Source: Roseinatronobacter bogoriensis DSM 18756 (GTDB lineage: Bacteria; Pseudomonadota; Alphaproteobacteria; Rhodobacterales; Rhodobacteraceae). Taken from it: 64,000 bases of DNA. The position numbers and the translations under genes were made by a program. The notes below the pieces were generated by a model, which was not told the origin of the DNA, ran no database searches, and saw only the letters and a program-made list of their open reading frames with translations. The stretch is from the NCBI RefSeq assembly GCF_004366635.1, contig NZ_SORN01000005.1, positions 181,709 through 245,708 on the forward strand, written 5' to 3'. This document shows, in pieces, positions 18,231-26,907 of the stretch (the stretch's first letter is position 1; the number at the start of each line of letters is the position of its first letter).

Positions 18231-19454
18231 TCACGCCGCAGTAGAGAGGTTGCGGCCCGGGCGCAGCGTGCGGGTCAGGATGAAAAGCATGATCGCAATA
18301 TTCAGCGCATTCCACACAATCCCGTTCAGGAATGCCAGCTGATAAGACCCGGTGATGTCGTGAATCCAGCCAGACATCCAACCGCCAAGGGCCATTCCAA
18401 GGATTGTTGCCATGATGACAAAGCCCACACGCGCGCCAGCTTCGTGGGCTGGCATGTATTCGCGCACGATCAGCGCATAAGCGGGAACGATGCCGCCCTG
18501 CGCCAGTCCGAACACCAGACTGACCACATAGAGAGAAGCAAGCCCGCCCGCCGGCAGATAAAGAAACAGCGCCAGCATTTGCAGCACCGATCCGATCAGC
18601 AAGGTCAGCACGCCCCCCAGCCGGTCAGCAATCAGCCCCGATATCAGCCGTGATACGACGCCGCCCAATAGCATAAGGGACAGCATCTCGGCGCCCACGG
18701 CAGGACCAAACCCCCGATCGACACAAAGCGCGACGATATGCACCTGTGGCATGGACATGGCCACGCAGCAGCCCAGCCCTGCCAAGGCAAGCAGCCAAGC
18801 CAGCGCGCGGGGGGACAGGCCACAGGCCGCGCGGTTCGCCAACGAGAAATTCGACGCCGCTGCCATGCTGAGTTCCGGCACCCGACGGCGCAGCAGCAGG
18901 GCGAGCGGGATCAGCAAAACAGTCACGATCACCGCCAGCGCCAGACATACCGCGCGCCAGCCACTGTCTGACATCACCCCCGCCAGCGCCATCGGCCAGA
19001 TTGCGCCTGAAAGGTAATTTCCACTGGCCGCCACAGCGACAGCGATGCCGCGGCGGCGCTGGAACCAATGAGAAATATCGGCAATCAATGGCCCGAAACT
19101 TGCAGCAGACCCCAGCCCGATAACGAAATGCACGACAGATAATATCAGAATGGACGGGCTTACCGCTGCGGCCAGATACCCTATGCCCGACAGCAGACTC
19201 GCCCCGATCAGGGCGGTGGAAATACCAAACCGGTCAACTGCGCGGCCAATGAGCAGATTGCCCAACCCAAAGCCCAGCATGGTCAGGGTGTAGGGCAAGG
19301 ACGAATCCGCACGTGACACCCCGAATTCTGCCTGGACAGCCGGCATGATAACAATGACCGACCACATGCCAACATTGCCGATGGTTGCAATCGCCAGCGT
19401 TACAGCCAACCGTGCCCATGAATAGCGGCTATCAAAAACCAGATGTTCTGACAT
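18231..19454 (-). CDS. MFS transporter, OFA/MCT-like
   Basis: A 407-residue inner-membrane protein with twelve predicted helices. Motif-A-like loops are GNLLIGRAVDRFG in the first half and SRLISGLIADRLGG in the second. The mixed features (AEFGVSRADSSLPYTL, then SHWFQRRRGIAVAVAASG) match the oxalate/formate and monocarboxylate branch, so a carboxylate substrate is plausible. It is convergent with the TRAP operon and divergent from the PLP-enzyme gene. A 7-bp inverted repeat in that 271-bp divergent spacer may be its operator. Specificity cannot be assigned. Confidence 0.85.
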   Translation of the reverse strand: MSEHLVFDSRYSWARLAVTLAIATIGNVGMWSVIVIMPAVQAEFGVSRADSSLPYTLTMLGFGLGNLLIGRAVDRFGISTALIGASLLSGIGYLAAAVSPSILILSVVHFVIGLGSAASFGPLIADISHWFQRRRGIAVAVAASGNYLSGAIWPMALAGVMSDSGWRAVCLALAVIVTVLLIPLALLLRRRVPELSMAAASNFSLANRAACGLSPRALAWLLALAGLGCCVAMSMPQVHIVALCVDRGFGPAVGAEMLSLMLLGGVVSRLISGLIADRLGGVLTLLIGSVLQMLALFLYLPAGGLASLYVVSLVFGLAQGGIVPAYALIVREYMPAHEAGARVGFVIMATILGMALGGWMSGWIHDITGSYQLAFLNGIVWNALNIAIMLFILTRTLRPGRNLSTAA

Positions 19455-19520
19455 CTATGGCCCCCAGCAGACGGATTGCAAAAACAGGGGGGCGAATGCA
19501 GAGTCCCGCGCAAAGCCTGT

Positions 19521-19543
19521 CATTTGGTAACACGTTCACCAAA
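19521..19543. promoter_or_regulatory. Inverted repeat, likely operator
   Basis: ATTTGGT, nine bases, ACCAAAT: a perfect 7-bp inverted repeat 67 bases upstream of the MFS start and about 180 upstream of the PLP-enzyme gene. The TGGT...ACCA core resembles GntR/FadR-type half-sites. No regulator gene adjoins it. Confidence 0.4.
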
Positions 19544-19725
19544 TTATCCGGCAGATCAAGCATTTCATGTTTCAACCGGGCGTTGGCTTTGCGCCGCAAA
19601 TGGGGCTGAAACAAAGGGTTGAGTGGCACGAGGCAAGCCGCTACTTGTTCAGCAGGCACCCGCAAAGCCATTCATACTGTCAGGTAATGGCATTCTTTTT
19701 CAGTGAACAACCCGCAGGAAGCACA

Positions 19726-20838
19726 ATGACGGCCGAGACCGACGCGCGCATCGCACATCTCCTTCACCACCGCAAAGCGGGCCTCGCATTAGGGGAACCC
19801 GTGGTGCCCCCGATATCGGTCGCGACCACGTTCCACCTGCCACAAACGCAGGGGGCCGTGCATTCCTACGGGCGTGCAGGCCAGCCCACCTGGGACGCGG
19901 TAGAGGCACAGCTTGCGATCCTTGAGGGGGCCGAAGTGGTTTCCTTCCCGTCGGGAATGGCTGCGATTACGGCGGCGCTTCTGTGTTGCCTCAAGGCCGG
20001 TGCGCGTGTGATGATCCCTTCGGATGGCTATTATGTCACACGGCTTCTGGGCCGCGACATGTTGCAGGTCTATGGGGTAGAGGTCGTGCCTGTCCCAACC
20101 CTTGACATGGAAAGCGCAGATTTTACAGGTTTCGATGTCATCTATATTGAAACCCCGTCAAACCCCGGGCTTGACACGATCGACATTTCAAACATTGCGA
20201 CCCGCGCCCATGCCGCAGGCGCGCGGGTCATCGTTGACAACACCACCATGACCCCGCTCCTTCAGCGCCCGTTGGACCTTGGGGCCGATCTGGTTGTGGC
20301 CGCTGATACCAAAGCCCCCGCAGGGCATTCTGATGCGCTATTCGGGCATGTTGCGGGCCGGGACACAGTGCTGATGGCGCGGGTGGCGGACTGGCGGCGG
20401 CTATCCGGGTCAGTTCCGGGTCCGTTCGAGGCCTATCTGGTCCATCGTGGGCTTGAAACACTCGAAGTCCGCCTGAGCCGGATGTGTGCTTCGGCAGCAG
20501 TCATCGCGGAACGCCTGACGAAGCATCCTGATGTGCGCGCTGTACGTTATCCGGGATTGCCGGGTGATCCCTCGAACAAGGCCGTGGGGGGGCAGATGGT
20601 CAATGGCGGCTTTCTGATCGGCTTTGAACTGGCCGATGCCGCAACGGCGGAAGGCTTCCTCGCGCGGTGCAATCTGATCGAACAGGCCACCAGTTTTGGC
20701 GGGGTCCACAGTGCGGGCGAACGCCGTGCGCGCTGGGGCGACGATGTGGCGGATGGCTTCATCCGCCTGTCAGTCGGGGTGGAGCCGGTCGAGGTATTGT
20801 GGCAGTCAATCGAAGCGGCGCTAGCCTCACCGGGCTAA
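19726..20838 (+). CDS. Trans-sulfuration PLP enzyme (cystathionine lyase/synthase family)
   Basis: About 370 residues, fold-type I PLP enzyme of the Cys/Met metabolism family. GRAGQPTWDAVEAQLAILEGAE and FPSGMAAI form the cofactor phosphate cup; VIYIETPSNPGLD and VDNTTMTP carry the aspartate that pairs with the pyridine nitrogen. The Schiff-base lysine is in AADTKAPAGHSD. The usual S-A-T-K is A-D-T-K here, a variant I associate with a Rhodobacterales lineage annotated as cystathionine gamma-lyase. I chose the ATG at 19726 after CAGGAA; ATG 19687 is possible. Lyase versus synthase activity is not decidable from sequence. Confidence 0.85.
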   Translation: MTAETDARIAHLLHHRKAGLALGEPVVPPISVATTFHLPQTQGAVHSYGRAGQPTWDAVEAQLAILEGAEVVSFPSGMAAITAALLCCLKAGARVMIPSDGYYVTRLLGRDMLQVYGVEVVPVPTLDMESADFTGFDVIYIETPSNPGLDTIDISNIATRAHAAGARVIVDNTTMTPLLQRPLDLGADLVVAADTKAPAGHSDALFGHVAGRDTVLMARVADWRRLSGSVPGPFEAYLVHRGLETLEVRLSRMCASAAVIAERLTKHPDVRAVRYPGLPGDPSNKAVGGQMVNGGFLIGFELADAATAEGFLARCNLIEQATSFGGVHSAGERRARWGDDVADGFIRLSVGVEPVEVLWQSIEAALASPG

Positions 20839-20996
20839 AACACTTCGTCTGAAAAGATCCGCGTTGCTCGTGGTGCGACGCGATCGCGGCCATTCACAGC
20901 TTTCGCTGCATGGGGGAGGGGGGCGAAAAATGTCGCCTCGATAGTGTTTGCATTGCAGGCCCAGTGCGCATATCGGAACGCAGAAAGGACCAGTTG

Positions 20997-22019
20997 ATGC
21001 CATTGCACGTGACCACCAATGCTGCGCTGCTGTCTGTTGCGCCGATGATGGATTGGACAGATCGACACTGCCGGTATTTTCACCGTCAGTTGTCACGACA
21101 TACGCAGCTTTACACCGAGATGGTGACTGCGCCTGCATTGGTGCGCGGTGGCGCATTGCATCTGTTAAGCCATGACCCGGCCGAAAACCCGCTGGTGTTG
21201 CAGCTTGGCGGGTCGGACCCTCAGGAACTGGCACAGGCCACGCGCATAGGCTGGGATGCAGGGTATCAGGAGGTGAACCTGAATTGTGGCTGCCCGTCTG
21301 ATCGTGTGCAGTCAGGGTGTTTCGGGGCCGTTCTGATGACGCAGCCTGAACTTGTGGGCGAGATTTGTGCCGCAATGATCGCGGCAAGCCCGGCGTGTAT
21401 TTCAGTAAAATGTCGCATAGGGGTGGATGACCAGGACCCCACAGAAACGCTTCCGCGCTTTCTGGAGGTGCTGGTGAATGCAGGCATAACGGATGTGATC
21501 ATCCATGCGCGAAAAGCGTGGTTGCAGGGCTTGTCGCCCAAGGACAACCGTGAAATCCCGCCGTTGGACTACCCTCTGGTTCTGGCGATGAAGGCGCGCT
21601 TTCCCCACATGCGGATCAGCTTGAATGGCGGTGTCACGTCCCTTTCGCAGGCGAGGGCATTTCTGGACCAAGGGCTGGATGGTGTCATGATTGGGCGCGC
21701 GGCATATCAACGCCCTGCCGATCTGCTTTTGGGCGCTGACGAAGAGATTTATGGCCAACCCGCTGTTGCAACAGTTCACACTGCCTTGGAGGCGATGCGG
21801 CCCTATATCGCGCGAGAGCTGTCAGAGGGGACGAAACTCGCCTCGATCACAAGGCATATGCTTGGCTTGTTTGCGGGTAAGCCGGGTGCCCGCCACTGGC
21901 GGCGGGTGCTGTCGGAAAATGCCCATCGTCGCACCGCCGGGCTGGAGGTCATCGACATGGCGCTGGAGGCGATGGCACAGGCCGCACCCGACAATATAGA
22001 GCGCGACATTCGGGCCTAG
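20997..22019 (+). CDS. dusA: tRNA-dihydrouridine(20/20a) synthase DusA
   Basis: A 340-residue FMN enzyme that reduces uridine in the tRNA D-loop. VAPMMDWTDRHCRYFHRQLS at the N-terminus and VNLNCGCPSDRVQSG with the catalytic cysteine are typical of DusA, as are KCRIGVDDQD, HARKAWLQGLSPKDNR and NGGV...GVMIGRAAYQRP, which bind FMN phosphate. The length is normal for the family. The ATG at 20997 follows GAAAGGA. It is convergent with the DUF6477 gene only 27 bp away; no terminator hairpin is visible between them. Confidence 0.93.
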   Translation: MPLHVTTNAALLSVAPMMDWTDRHCRYFHRQLSRHTQLYTEMVTAPALVRGGALHLLSHDPAENPLVLQLGGSDPQELAQATRIGWDAGYQEVNLNCGCPSDRVQSGCFGAVLMTQPELVGEICAAMIAASPACISVKCRIGVDDQDPTETLPRFLEVLVNAGITDVIIHARKAWLQGLSPKDNREIPPLDYPLVLAMKARFPHMRISLNGGVTSLSQARAFLDQGLDGVMIGRAAYQRPADLLLGADEEIYGQPAVATVHTALEAMRPYIARELSEGTKLASITRHMLGLFAGKPGARHWRRVLSENAHRRTAGLEVIDMALEAMAQAAPDNIERDIRA

Positions 22020-22046
22020 TCCATCACATAGACAAGGCACAAACCC

Positions 22047-22352
22047 CTAGACCTGTTCGGGCGGTTGCTGTGTGTCAAGCAGGGCTTCGTGCAGGAGCGC
22101 TGTGATGATCGCAACATGTTCTGCCGCACTCCAACTGGCGTCATGGGCGCGGCGTGCATGTTCAAGAACCCGTTCACGCTCCAGCAACCGGGTCATGACG
22201 ACGCGTGGTGCCGGAAGCTGTTGCGCCATTGGCAATCCAAGCAATCGGGCAAGGCGGGTGGTGCGGTTGTAGTCACCCAATGCATGGCGTGCCGCTACAA
22301 TCAAAAGGCGAGGGCGGATAAGCGTGTCCAAGGTCGAAATCGCAAAATGCAT
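22047..22352 (-). CDS. DUF6477 family protein
   Basis: A 101-residue basic helical protein. TLIRPRLLIVAARHALGDYNR near the N-terminus followed by RLARLLGLP is the pattern of DUF6477, a small family known mainly from Rhodobacterales with no assigned role. AAGGAA precedes the ATG at 22352. It is divergent from the DUF6456 regulator-like gene across 194 bp that includes a CtrA-like site. The two families seem to travel together, so a shared function is plausible (inference). Confidence 0.75.
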   Translation of the reverse strand: MHFAISTLDTLIRPRLLIVAARHALGDYNRTTRLARLLGLPMAQQLPAPRVVMTRLLERERVLEHARRAHDASWSAAEHVAIITALLHEALLDTQQPPEQV

Positions 22353-22487
22353 ATATCTGTTCCTTAATAAATAGCCCTCGGAGTATCGCACGACATTCGG
22401 GGTGTTGCGCGAAAAACAAAAGCACCGCGCGGTCGATTCAACTGGATTTAGGAATTTGTAACCATTCTGGGAGTGTCAAAAGGCTGG

Positions 22488-22503
22488 TTAACAAACTGGT
22501 AAC
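22488..22503. promoter_or_regulatory. CtrA-like site / inverted repeat
   Basis: TTAA-N7-GTAAC differs from the CtrA consensus (TTAA-N7-TTAAC) at one base. It also forms an inverted repeat, GGTTA...TAACC. It lies 44 bases upstream of the DUF6456 start in the divergent spacer. Rhodobacterales use CtrA for motility and gene-transfer-agent genes; binding here is a guess from sequence. Confidence 0.35.
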
Positions 22504-22546
22504 CTTGGCAATCAAAGGTTGTGTATTTGAGGGGGTGCGCGTGTAG

Positions 22547-23635
22547 ATGGCTGCGCAGAGTCTTAGTGAAGGGGAACTTGTTCGAAACCACGTTCAGAGT
22601 TTGTCAGACTTGGTTCCGGTTGGTGTCAGATTGTATCTATCCCATGTGGCTGCGGGAAAGTCATTGCGCGCACTTGGTAAAGATCACGGGTGCCATGCCT
22701 CGACGGTGTTGCGGCAGGTCCGCCATCTGGAAAACCGTCGAGATGATCCGCTGGTGGACGATGCGCTGCGCCGGCTTGACCATGCGCTGCGCGATATGCC
22801 CGATCGCTTACCGGAAAAGGATAGCACAGCAATGAGTCCCCATTCACGCGACGATGATGCGCCGCATGACCATGCGCAACTGGAACAGGACGCGATGCTG
22901 AACCTGCGGCATCTGACACTTGAGGGAGCGTTGTTGATCGTGGCGACTGATTTGCCCAAAGCGGTCATCACATGCGAAGATAACGATGGAATTGCGCAAC
23001 GCATATCGGTCATGAATAGATGTGTGGCCGAAGTCATGGCCTTGAATGACTGGATAACCTGCCGCAAGCAGGGGCGGGTAGTCAGTTATGTCATAAACCC
23101 TTCCGGACGCTTGGCCTTGCGTCGCTACTGCGACAGAAATGGCCTTGCATTCGAACCTGCTGTGACGCCAGAGAACCAACCGGCAAGACGTGTGCGATAT
23201 GGGGGCGTAGAAAGCCCTGTGACAGTCCTCGCGCGGCGGCGGGACAAGAATGGGCGACCTTTTCTGGAGCAGGACCTTGTGCAGGTCGCCGAGCGGTTGC
23301 GCGAAGATTTCGTTTTGGCGCAACTGGATGGGTTGACGCTGCAAGATGCGCAGGGCCTCATGGATGTGCTGGAACGCCGCAAGGTGCCGGGGCCGAACAT
23401 TGCGCCTTCGGGGACCAAAGCCGCCCGTCAGCGTATTCTGGATGTGTTGCGGGATCTGGGGCCGGGGCTGGGGGATATGGCGCTGCGCTGTTGCTGTCGT
23501 CTGGAAGGGGTCGAGGCCGCAGAGCAGGCGATGGGATGGTCTGCACGATCAGGTAAAATCGTTCTGCGCATCGCCTTGCAGCGGCTATGCCGCTACTACA
23601 ATCGCAAAGGGGATGCGCAGATGATGATTGGCTAG
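22547..23635 (+). CDS. DUF6456 helix-turn-helix protein
   Basis: A 362-residue soluble protein. An N-terminal helix-turn-helix (LSHVAAGKSLRALGKDHGCH and STVLRQVRHLE) suggests DNA binding. A linker rich in H, D and R is followed by a winged-helix-like middle (VSYVINPSGRLALRRY) and the C-terminal DUF6456 domain (VTVLARRRDKNGRPFLEQDLVQVAERLREDF split over about 225-260, then LRCCCRLEGVEAAE and KIVLRIALQRLCRYY). An in-frame TAG sits immediately before the ATG, fixing the start; the ribosome site is weak. I infer a transcriptional regulator. It is divergent from the DUF6477 gene. Confidence 0.8.
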   Translation: MAAQSLSEGELVRNHVQSLSDLVPVGVRLYLSHVAAGKSLRALGKDHGCHASTVLRQVRHLENRRDDPLVDDALRRLDHALRDMPDRLPEKDSTAMSPHSRDDDAPHDHAQLEQDAMLNLRHLTLEGALLIVATDLPKAVITCEDNDGIAQRISVMNRCVAEVMALNDWITCRKQGRVVSYVINPSGRLALRRYCDRNGLAFEPAVTPENQPARRVRYGGVESPVTVLARRRDKNGRPFLEQDLVQVAERLREDFVLAQLDGLTLQDAQGLMDVLERRKVPGPNIAPSGTKAARQRILDVLRDLGPGLGDMALRCCCRLEGVEAAEQAMGWSARSGKIVLRIALQRLCRYYNRKGDAQMMIG

Positions 23636-24003
23636 GGGGTAACGCCTGAGGAATGGTTCCCGCGCCCTATGTAATGTTTTCGCGAGAGGGGCGATGCGGG
23701 ACTTTGCGGGCATCAGTTGCGCGGAATCAAGGCCGAAGGCCGCCGCGACTCAAAGGGCCGCCCCCACGGCACGGCGATTTGGCTGCCCCCAGCACTCAGA
23801 TCAGATCTCTCAAGGACTTGGGCAGCATAAAGCGCTACAGATTCAACCGTGGATCGCCACACCGCGGCCCGTCGCTGCGCGGCTTGTCGAAACCATCCAC
23901 CGTCCGCAACGCCCTCCAAGCAGTCATCGGGTATCTTATGTCAGGTTGCAAACACCAAGGATGTCACTGATGGCAGCAGTTGGCGACAGGTAACAGTACC
24001 AGA
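23636..24003. other. 368-bp gap holding repeat copy B
   Basis: The interval between the convergent DUF6456 and ABC-F genes holds no gene I can support. Its centre is copy B of the dispersed repeat. A CTCCAAGCAGTC string at 23913-23924 also occurs at 13389-13400 beside copy A. No terminator hairpin with a U-run is visible. Confidence 0.55.
23714..23884 (-). repeat. Intergenic repeat, copy B (inverted)
   Basis: The reverse complement of this segment aligns without gaps to 13198-13375. Shared blocks include GCCGCGCAGCG, GGGCCGCGGTG and GGGGGCAGCCAAATCGCCGT. The copies are about 10.5 kb apart in opposite orientation and could recombine to invert the DNA between them. No open frame with a plausible start covers the element. 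Confidence 0.75.
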
Positions 24004-25854
24004 TCACTCGGCCTGTGCGTCATCCAGCGCGGCTTGCGCTTTCATCCAGAGTGCCTCGGCCCGGTCCAGCCCTTCCATGACTTCGGCATATTTGGCCTGC
24101 CAGACTTGCAACTCGCTCAGGCGAGAGTCGTCATACAGCGACGGGTCGGCCAACTTTTTGGCCAGCTTGTCTCGCATATCCTCCAGCTTGCTGATGCGCC
24201 CCTCGCATTTTCGCAATTCACTGCGCAGCGCGCTCACCTCGTCCCGTGTGGCGCGCGGTTTGGGTTTTGATGCAGGCTTCTCTCGCACAGGTTTTGTGGT
24301 GCTGGACAGCAAAAAATTGCGATAGCTTTCCAGATCGCCGTCATAGGGCGTAACCTTGCCGTTGGATACCAGCCAAAGCCTGTCTGCGACCAGCGACAGA
24401 AGATGCATGTCATGGCTGACCAGAACGACCGCCCCGGTATAGGCGGTCAGTGCCTCAACCAGCGCTTCGCGGCTTTCGATGTCGAGATGGTTGGTCGGTT
24501 CATCAAGGATCAGCATATGCGGTGCGTCAAGTGTAGCCAGAAGCAGCGATAGTCGCGCCTTCTGCCCACCTGAAAGCCGCGCGACCACGGTTTCTGCCTG
24601 TTCAGCCATCAGCCCGAAACCCGCAAGTCGCGCACGCAGCCTTGGGGGTGCCTCTCCCGGGCGGGCGCGCTGCAAATGTTGCAGCGGTGTTTCGTCCAGT
24701 TCTAACTCGTCAACCTGATGTTGGGCGAAATAGCCCACGCGCAGTTTCGCCGCGCGCGTGACAGTGCCTGCACCCGCCAGCTTTTCAGCAAGCAGTTTTG
24801 AAAGGGTCGATTTGCCTTCGCCATTGCGGCCCAGCAGGGCGATGCGGTCATCCTGATCTATGCGCAGATCAAGATTGCGCAACACAGGCGGGCCATCATA
24901 TCCGACCGATGCCCCTTCCAGCCGCAGGATGGGGGGGGACAGTTCCTCAGGGGCGGGAAAGGTGAAGACATGCCGCGCCGCTTCGGCGGGTGGGGTGATC
25001 GGGGTCAGCTTTTCAAGCATCTTCAGCCGCGATTGCGCCTGACGTGCCTTGGTGGCCTGTGCGCGGAAGCGGTCCACGAATTTTTGCATATGCGCGCGCT
25101 GGGCTGCAACCTTGGCGGCTTCGGCGGCCAGCACGGCACGTTGCTCGGCGCGGGTGCGGGCAAAATTGTCATAACCGCCCGCGTAAAGCGTCAGTTTGCG
25201 GTCGTCGAGATGCAGAATGTGGTCCACGGCACGGTTCAGCAATCCGCGATCATGGCTGATGATGATAACGGTATGCGGATATTTTGCCAGATAGGTTTCC
25301 AGCCATAACGCGCCTTCAAGGTCCAGATAGTTGGTCGGTTCGTCCAGAAGCAGCAGGTCGGGCTGCGCAAACAATACCCCGGCCAGCGCCACACGCATCC
25401 GCCACCCGCCCGAGAAATCGGAACAGGGGCGCTGCTGCGCTTCGGTATCAAAGCCCAACCCTTTCAGAATGGAGCTGGCGCGCCCTTCGGCTGACCATGC
25501 GTCTATATCGACCAGCCTTGCCTGAATGGCGGCAATATCCCCGGCATCCTGCGCCGTCTCGGCCTTGGTCATCAGGGCGGCGCGTTCAGTATCTGCTTGC
25601 AGCACTGTTTCGATCAAGGACGTCGAGGAGGATGGCACCTCTTGCGCGACACCGCCGATCCGCGCGCGAGAGGGGAGCGAGATCGTGCCACCATCGAGCG
25701 TCAATTCGCCCCTGATCAGGCGGAACAGTGTGGTTTTGCCGGTCCCATTGCGCCCGACAAGGCCAATCTTGTGCCCATCGGGAATATTTGCAGAGGCCGC
25801 CTCGAACAAGGGACGGCCTTCGACGGAGTAGGAGATTTCTTGGATGCGCAACAT
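24004..25854 (-). CDS. ABC-F ATPase, YheS/Uup-like
   Basis: About 616 residues with two ABC domains in one chain and no membrane segments, the ABC-F layout. Walker A motifs are GRNGTGKTT and GRNGEGKST; signatures are FSGGWRMRVALAG and LSGGQKARLSLL; Walker B stretches read LLLLDEPTNYLD and LILDEPTNHLD. An interdomain linker (about 230-290, rich in A, K and R) contacts the ribosome in known relatives. A C-terminal coiled coil (KCEGRISKLEDMRDKLAKKL) follows. Such proteins act on stalled ribosomes rather than in transport. I take the ATG at 25854 after AGGGCAG; the upstream TTG is unlikely. Confidence 0.92.
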   Translation of the reverse strand: MLRIQEISYSVEGRPLFEAASANIPDGHKIGLVGRNGTGKTTLFRLIRGELTLDGGTISLPSRARIGGVAQEVPSSSTSLIETVLQADTERAALMTKAETAQDAGDIAAIQARLVDIDAWSAEGRASSILKGLGFDTEAQQRPCSDFSGGWRMRVALAGVLFAQPDLLLLDEPTNYLDLEGALWLETYLAKYPHTVIIISHDRGLLNRAVDHILHLDDRKLTLYAGGYDNFARTRAEQRAVLAAEAAKVAAQRAHMQKFVDRFRAQATKARQAQSRLKMLEKLTPITPPAEAARHVFTFPAPEELSPPILRLEGASVGYDGPPVLRNLDLRIDQDDRIALLGRNGEGKSTLSKLLAEKLAGAGTVTRAAKLRVGYFAQHQVDELELDETPLQHLQRARPGEAPPRLRARLAGFGLMAEQAETVVARLSGGQKARLSLLLATLDAPHMLILDEPTNHLDIESREALVEALTAYTGAVVLVSHDMHLLSLVADRLWLVSNGKVTPYDGDLESYRNFLLSSTTKPVREKPASKPKPRATRDEVSALRSELRKCEGRISKLEDMRDKLAKKLADPSLYDDSRLSELQVWQAKYAEVMEGLDRAEALWMKAQAALDDAQAE

Positions 25855-25934
25855 GCGCTGCAACTGCCCTCTCTGGGCGGGCGCGTCAAGCCCTGCCTGA
25901 AGTGTAATCCTTGTGAAAGCGGCAGGGCGCGCGA

Positions 25935-26810
25935 TCAGTTCTGCGCGTGCAGCAATTCATCAACCAACGGGTTGGGAAACCGGCGTGTCAGTGTGATTGC
26001 ATGAAAACTCTCGGCCAAGCCCTCGATCTGAGAAACTTCGACCAGCAGACCAGATGCGAGTTCGTCGCGTACGGCAATCGGTGGCAGCACGGCAATTCCG
26101 GCACCTTCGCGCGCAAGCAGGCGCATCATTGCGATGTCATCAACTTCGGCTGCGACCTGGTGCCGCAAGCCTCGCTTGCTGGCCCATAGATCGAAGCCCG
26201 CGCGCAGGCCCGTTTCCAGTGTCGGTAGCACCAGTGCTTCGCGTGCCAGCAGGTCAGCCAGATCTTCGCCATCGAGGCATAGCCCCGGTGTAGCGATCAG
26301 GCTGACAGGCTGTTCAGAAATTTTCTGTGACAGCCAGGGGGCGGCCTTGTCGCGTGGGGGTGGGGTGTTGGTCAGAACAATGTCAAGGCGCAGGGCCTGC
26401 AAGTCGCCCAGCAATTCGGCCTGAGAACCTGACCTCAGAATAACCTCGACATCAGGGCGCGCGATCAGCGGGCGCAGGAAATCGAGCTGAAAATTACGTG
26501 ACAGGGTAGCCAATGCGCCCACCCGCACAGCGCGCCGTTCTGTGCCGCTTTCGGCCAGAACTGCCGCAAGTTCATCGCCTGTCTTGAAAATGGCATCTGC
26601 ATAATCAAGGGCGATGCGCCCGGCTTCGGTCAGCACAAGCTGCCGGCCGACCCTGTCAAACAGCTTGTGCCCCAGCCGGTCTTCAAGGGTCTTGATCTGT
26701 GTCGATAGCGCAGATTGCGACAAGTTCAGCGCCTGTGCGGCACGGGTCAGGTTGCCGTCATTTGCGACGGCTTGAAAGTAGCGCAGGTGTTTGTAATTCA
26801 GCAGGGCCAT
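25935..26810 (-). CDS. LysR-family regulator, NhaR-like, divergent from dabBA
   Basis: About 291 residues. The N-terminal winged helix-turn-helix (NYKHLRYFQAVANDGNLTRAA, recognition helix LSQSALSTQIKTLEDRLG) is typical LysR, and the NYKHLRYF start plus DRVGRQLVLTEAG resemble NhaR, the Na+-responsive regulator of E. coli. The periplasmic-binding-like effector domain follows (about 95-290). It is transcribed divergently from dabB across a 97-bp AT-rich spacer, the classic arrangement for a LysR regulator controlling its neighbour. It therefore probably controls the DabAB carbon pump, with CO2 shortage, pH or Na+ as possible cues (inference). The ribosome site at the ATG (26810) is weak. Confidence 0.88.
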   Translation of the reverse strand: MALLNYKHLRYFQAVANDGNLTRAAQALNLSQSALSTQIKTLEDRLGHKLFDRVGRQLVLTEAGRIALDYADAIFKTGDELAAVLAESGTERRAVRVGALATLSRNFQLDFLRPLIARPDVEVILRSGSQAELLGDLQALRLDIVLTNTPPPRDKAAPWLSQKISEQPVSLIATPGLCLDGEDLADLLAREALVLPTLETGLRAGFDLWASKRGLRHQVAAEVDDIAMMRLLAREGAGIAVLPPIAVRDELASGLLVEVSQIEGLAESFHAITLTRRFPNPLVDELLHAQN

Positions 26811-26907
26811 AATTCTAATTATTGGAACGATAAAGAACAAACAATGTATTTTTACTAATGGTGCATCTGTTTTAACTGACCCCGAATAAACTTACGGGAG
26901 AGATGCG

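Noticed and set aside
23849..24325. A 158-codon plus-strand frame across repeat B and the end of the ABC-F gene
   Set aside because: It lies antisense to a certain gene and its composition is that of a shadow frame.
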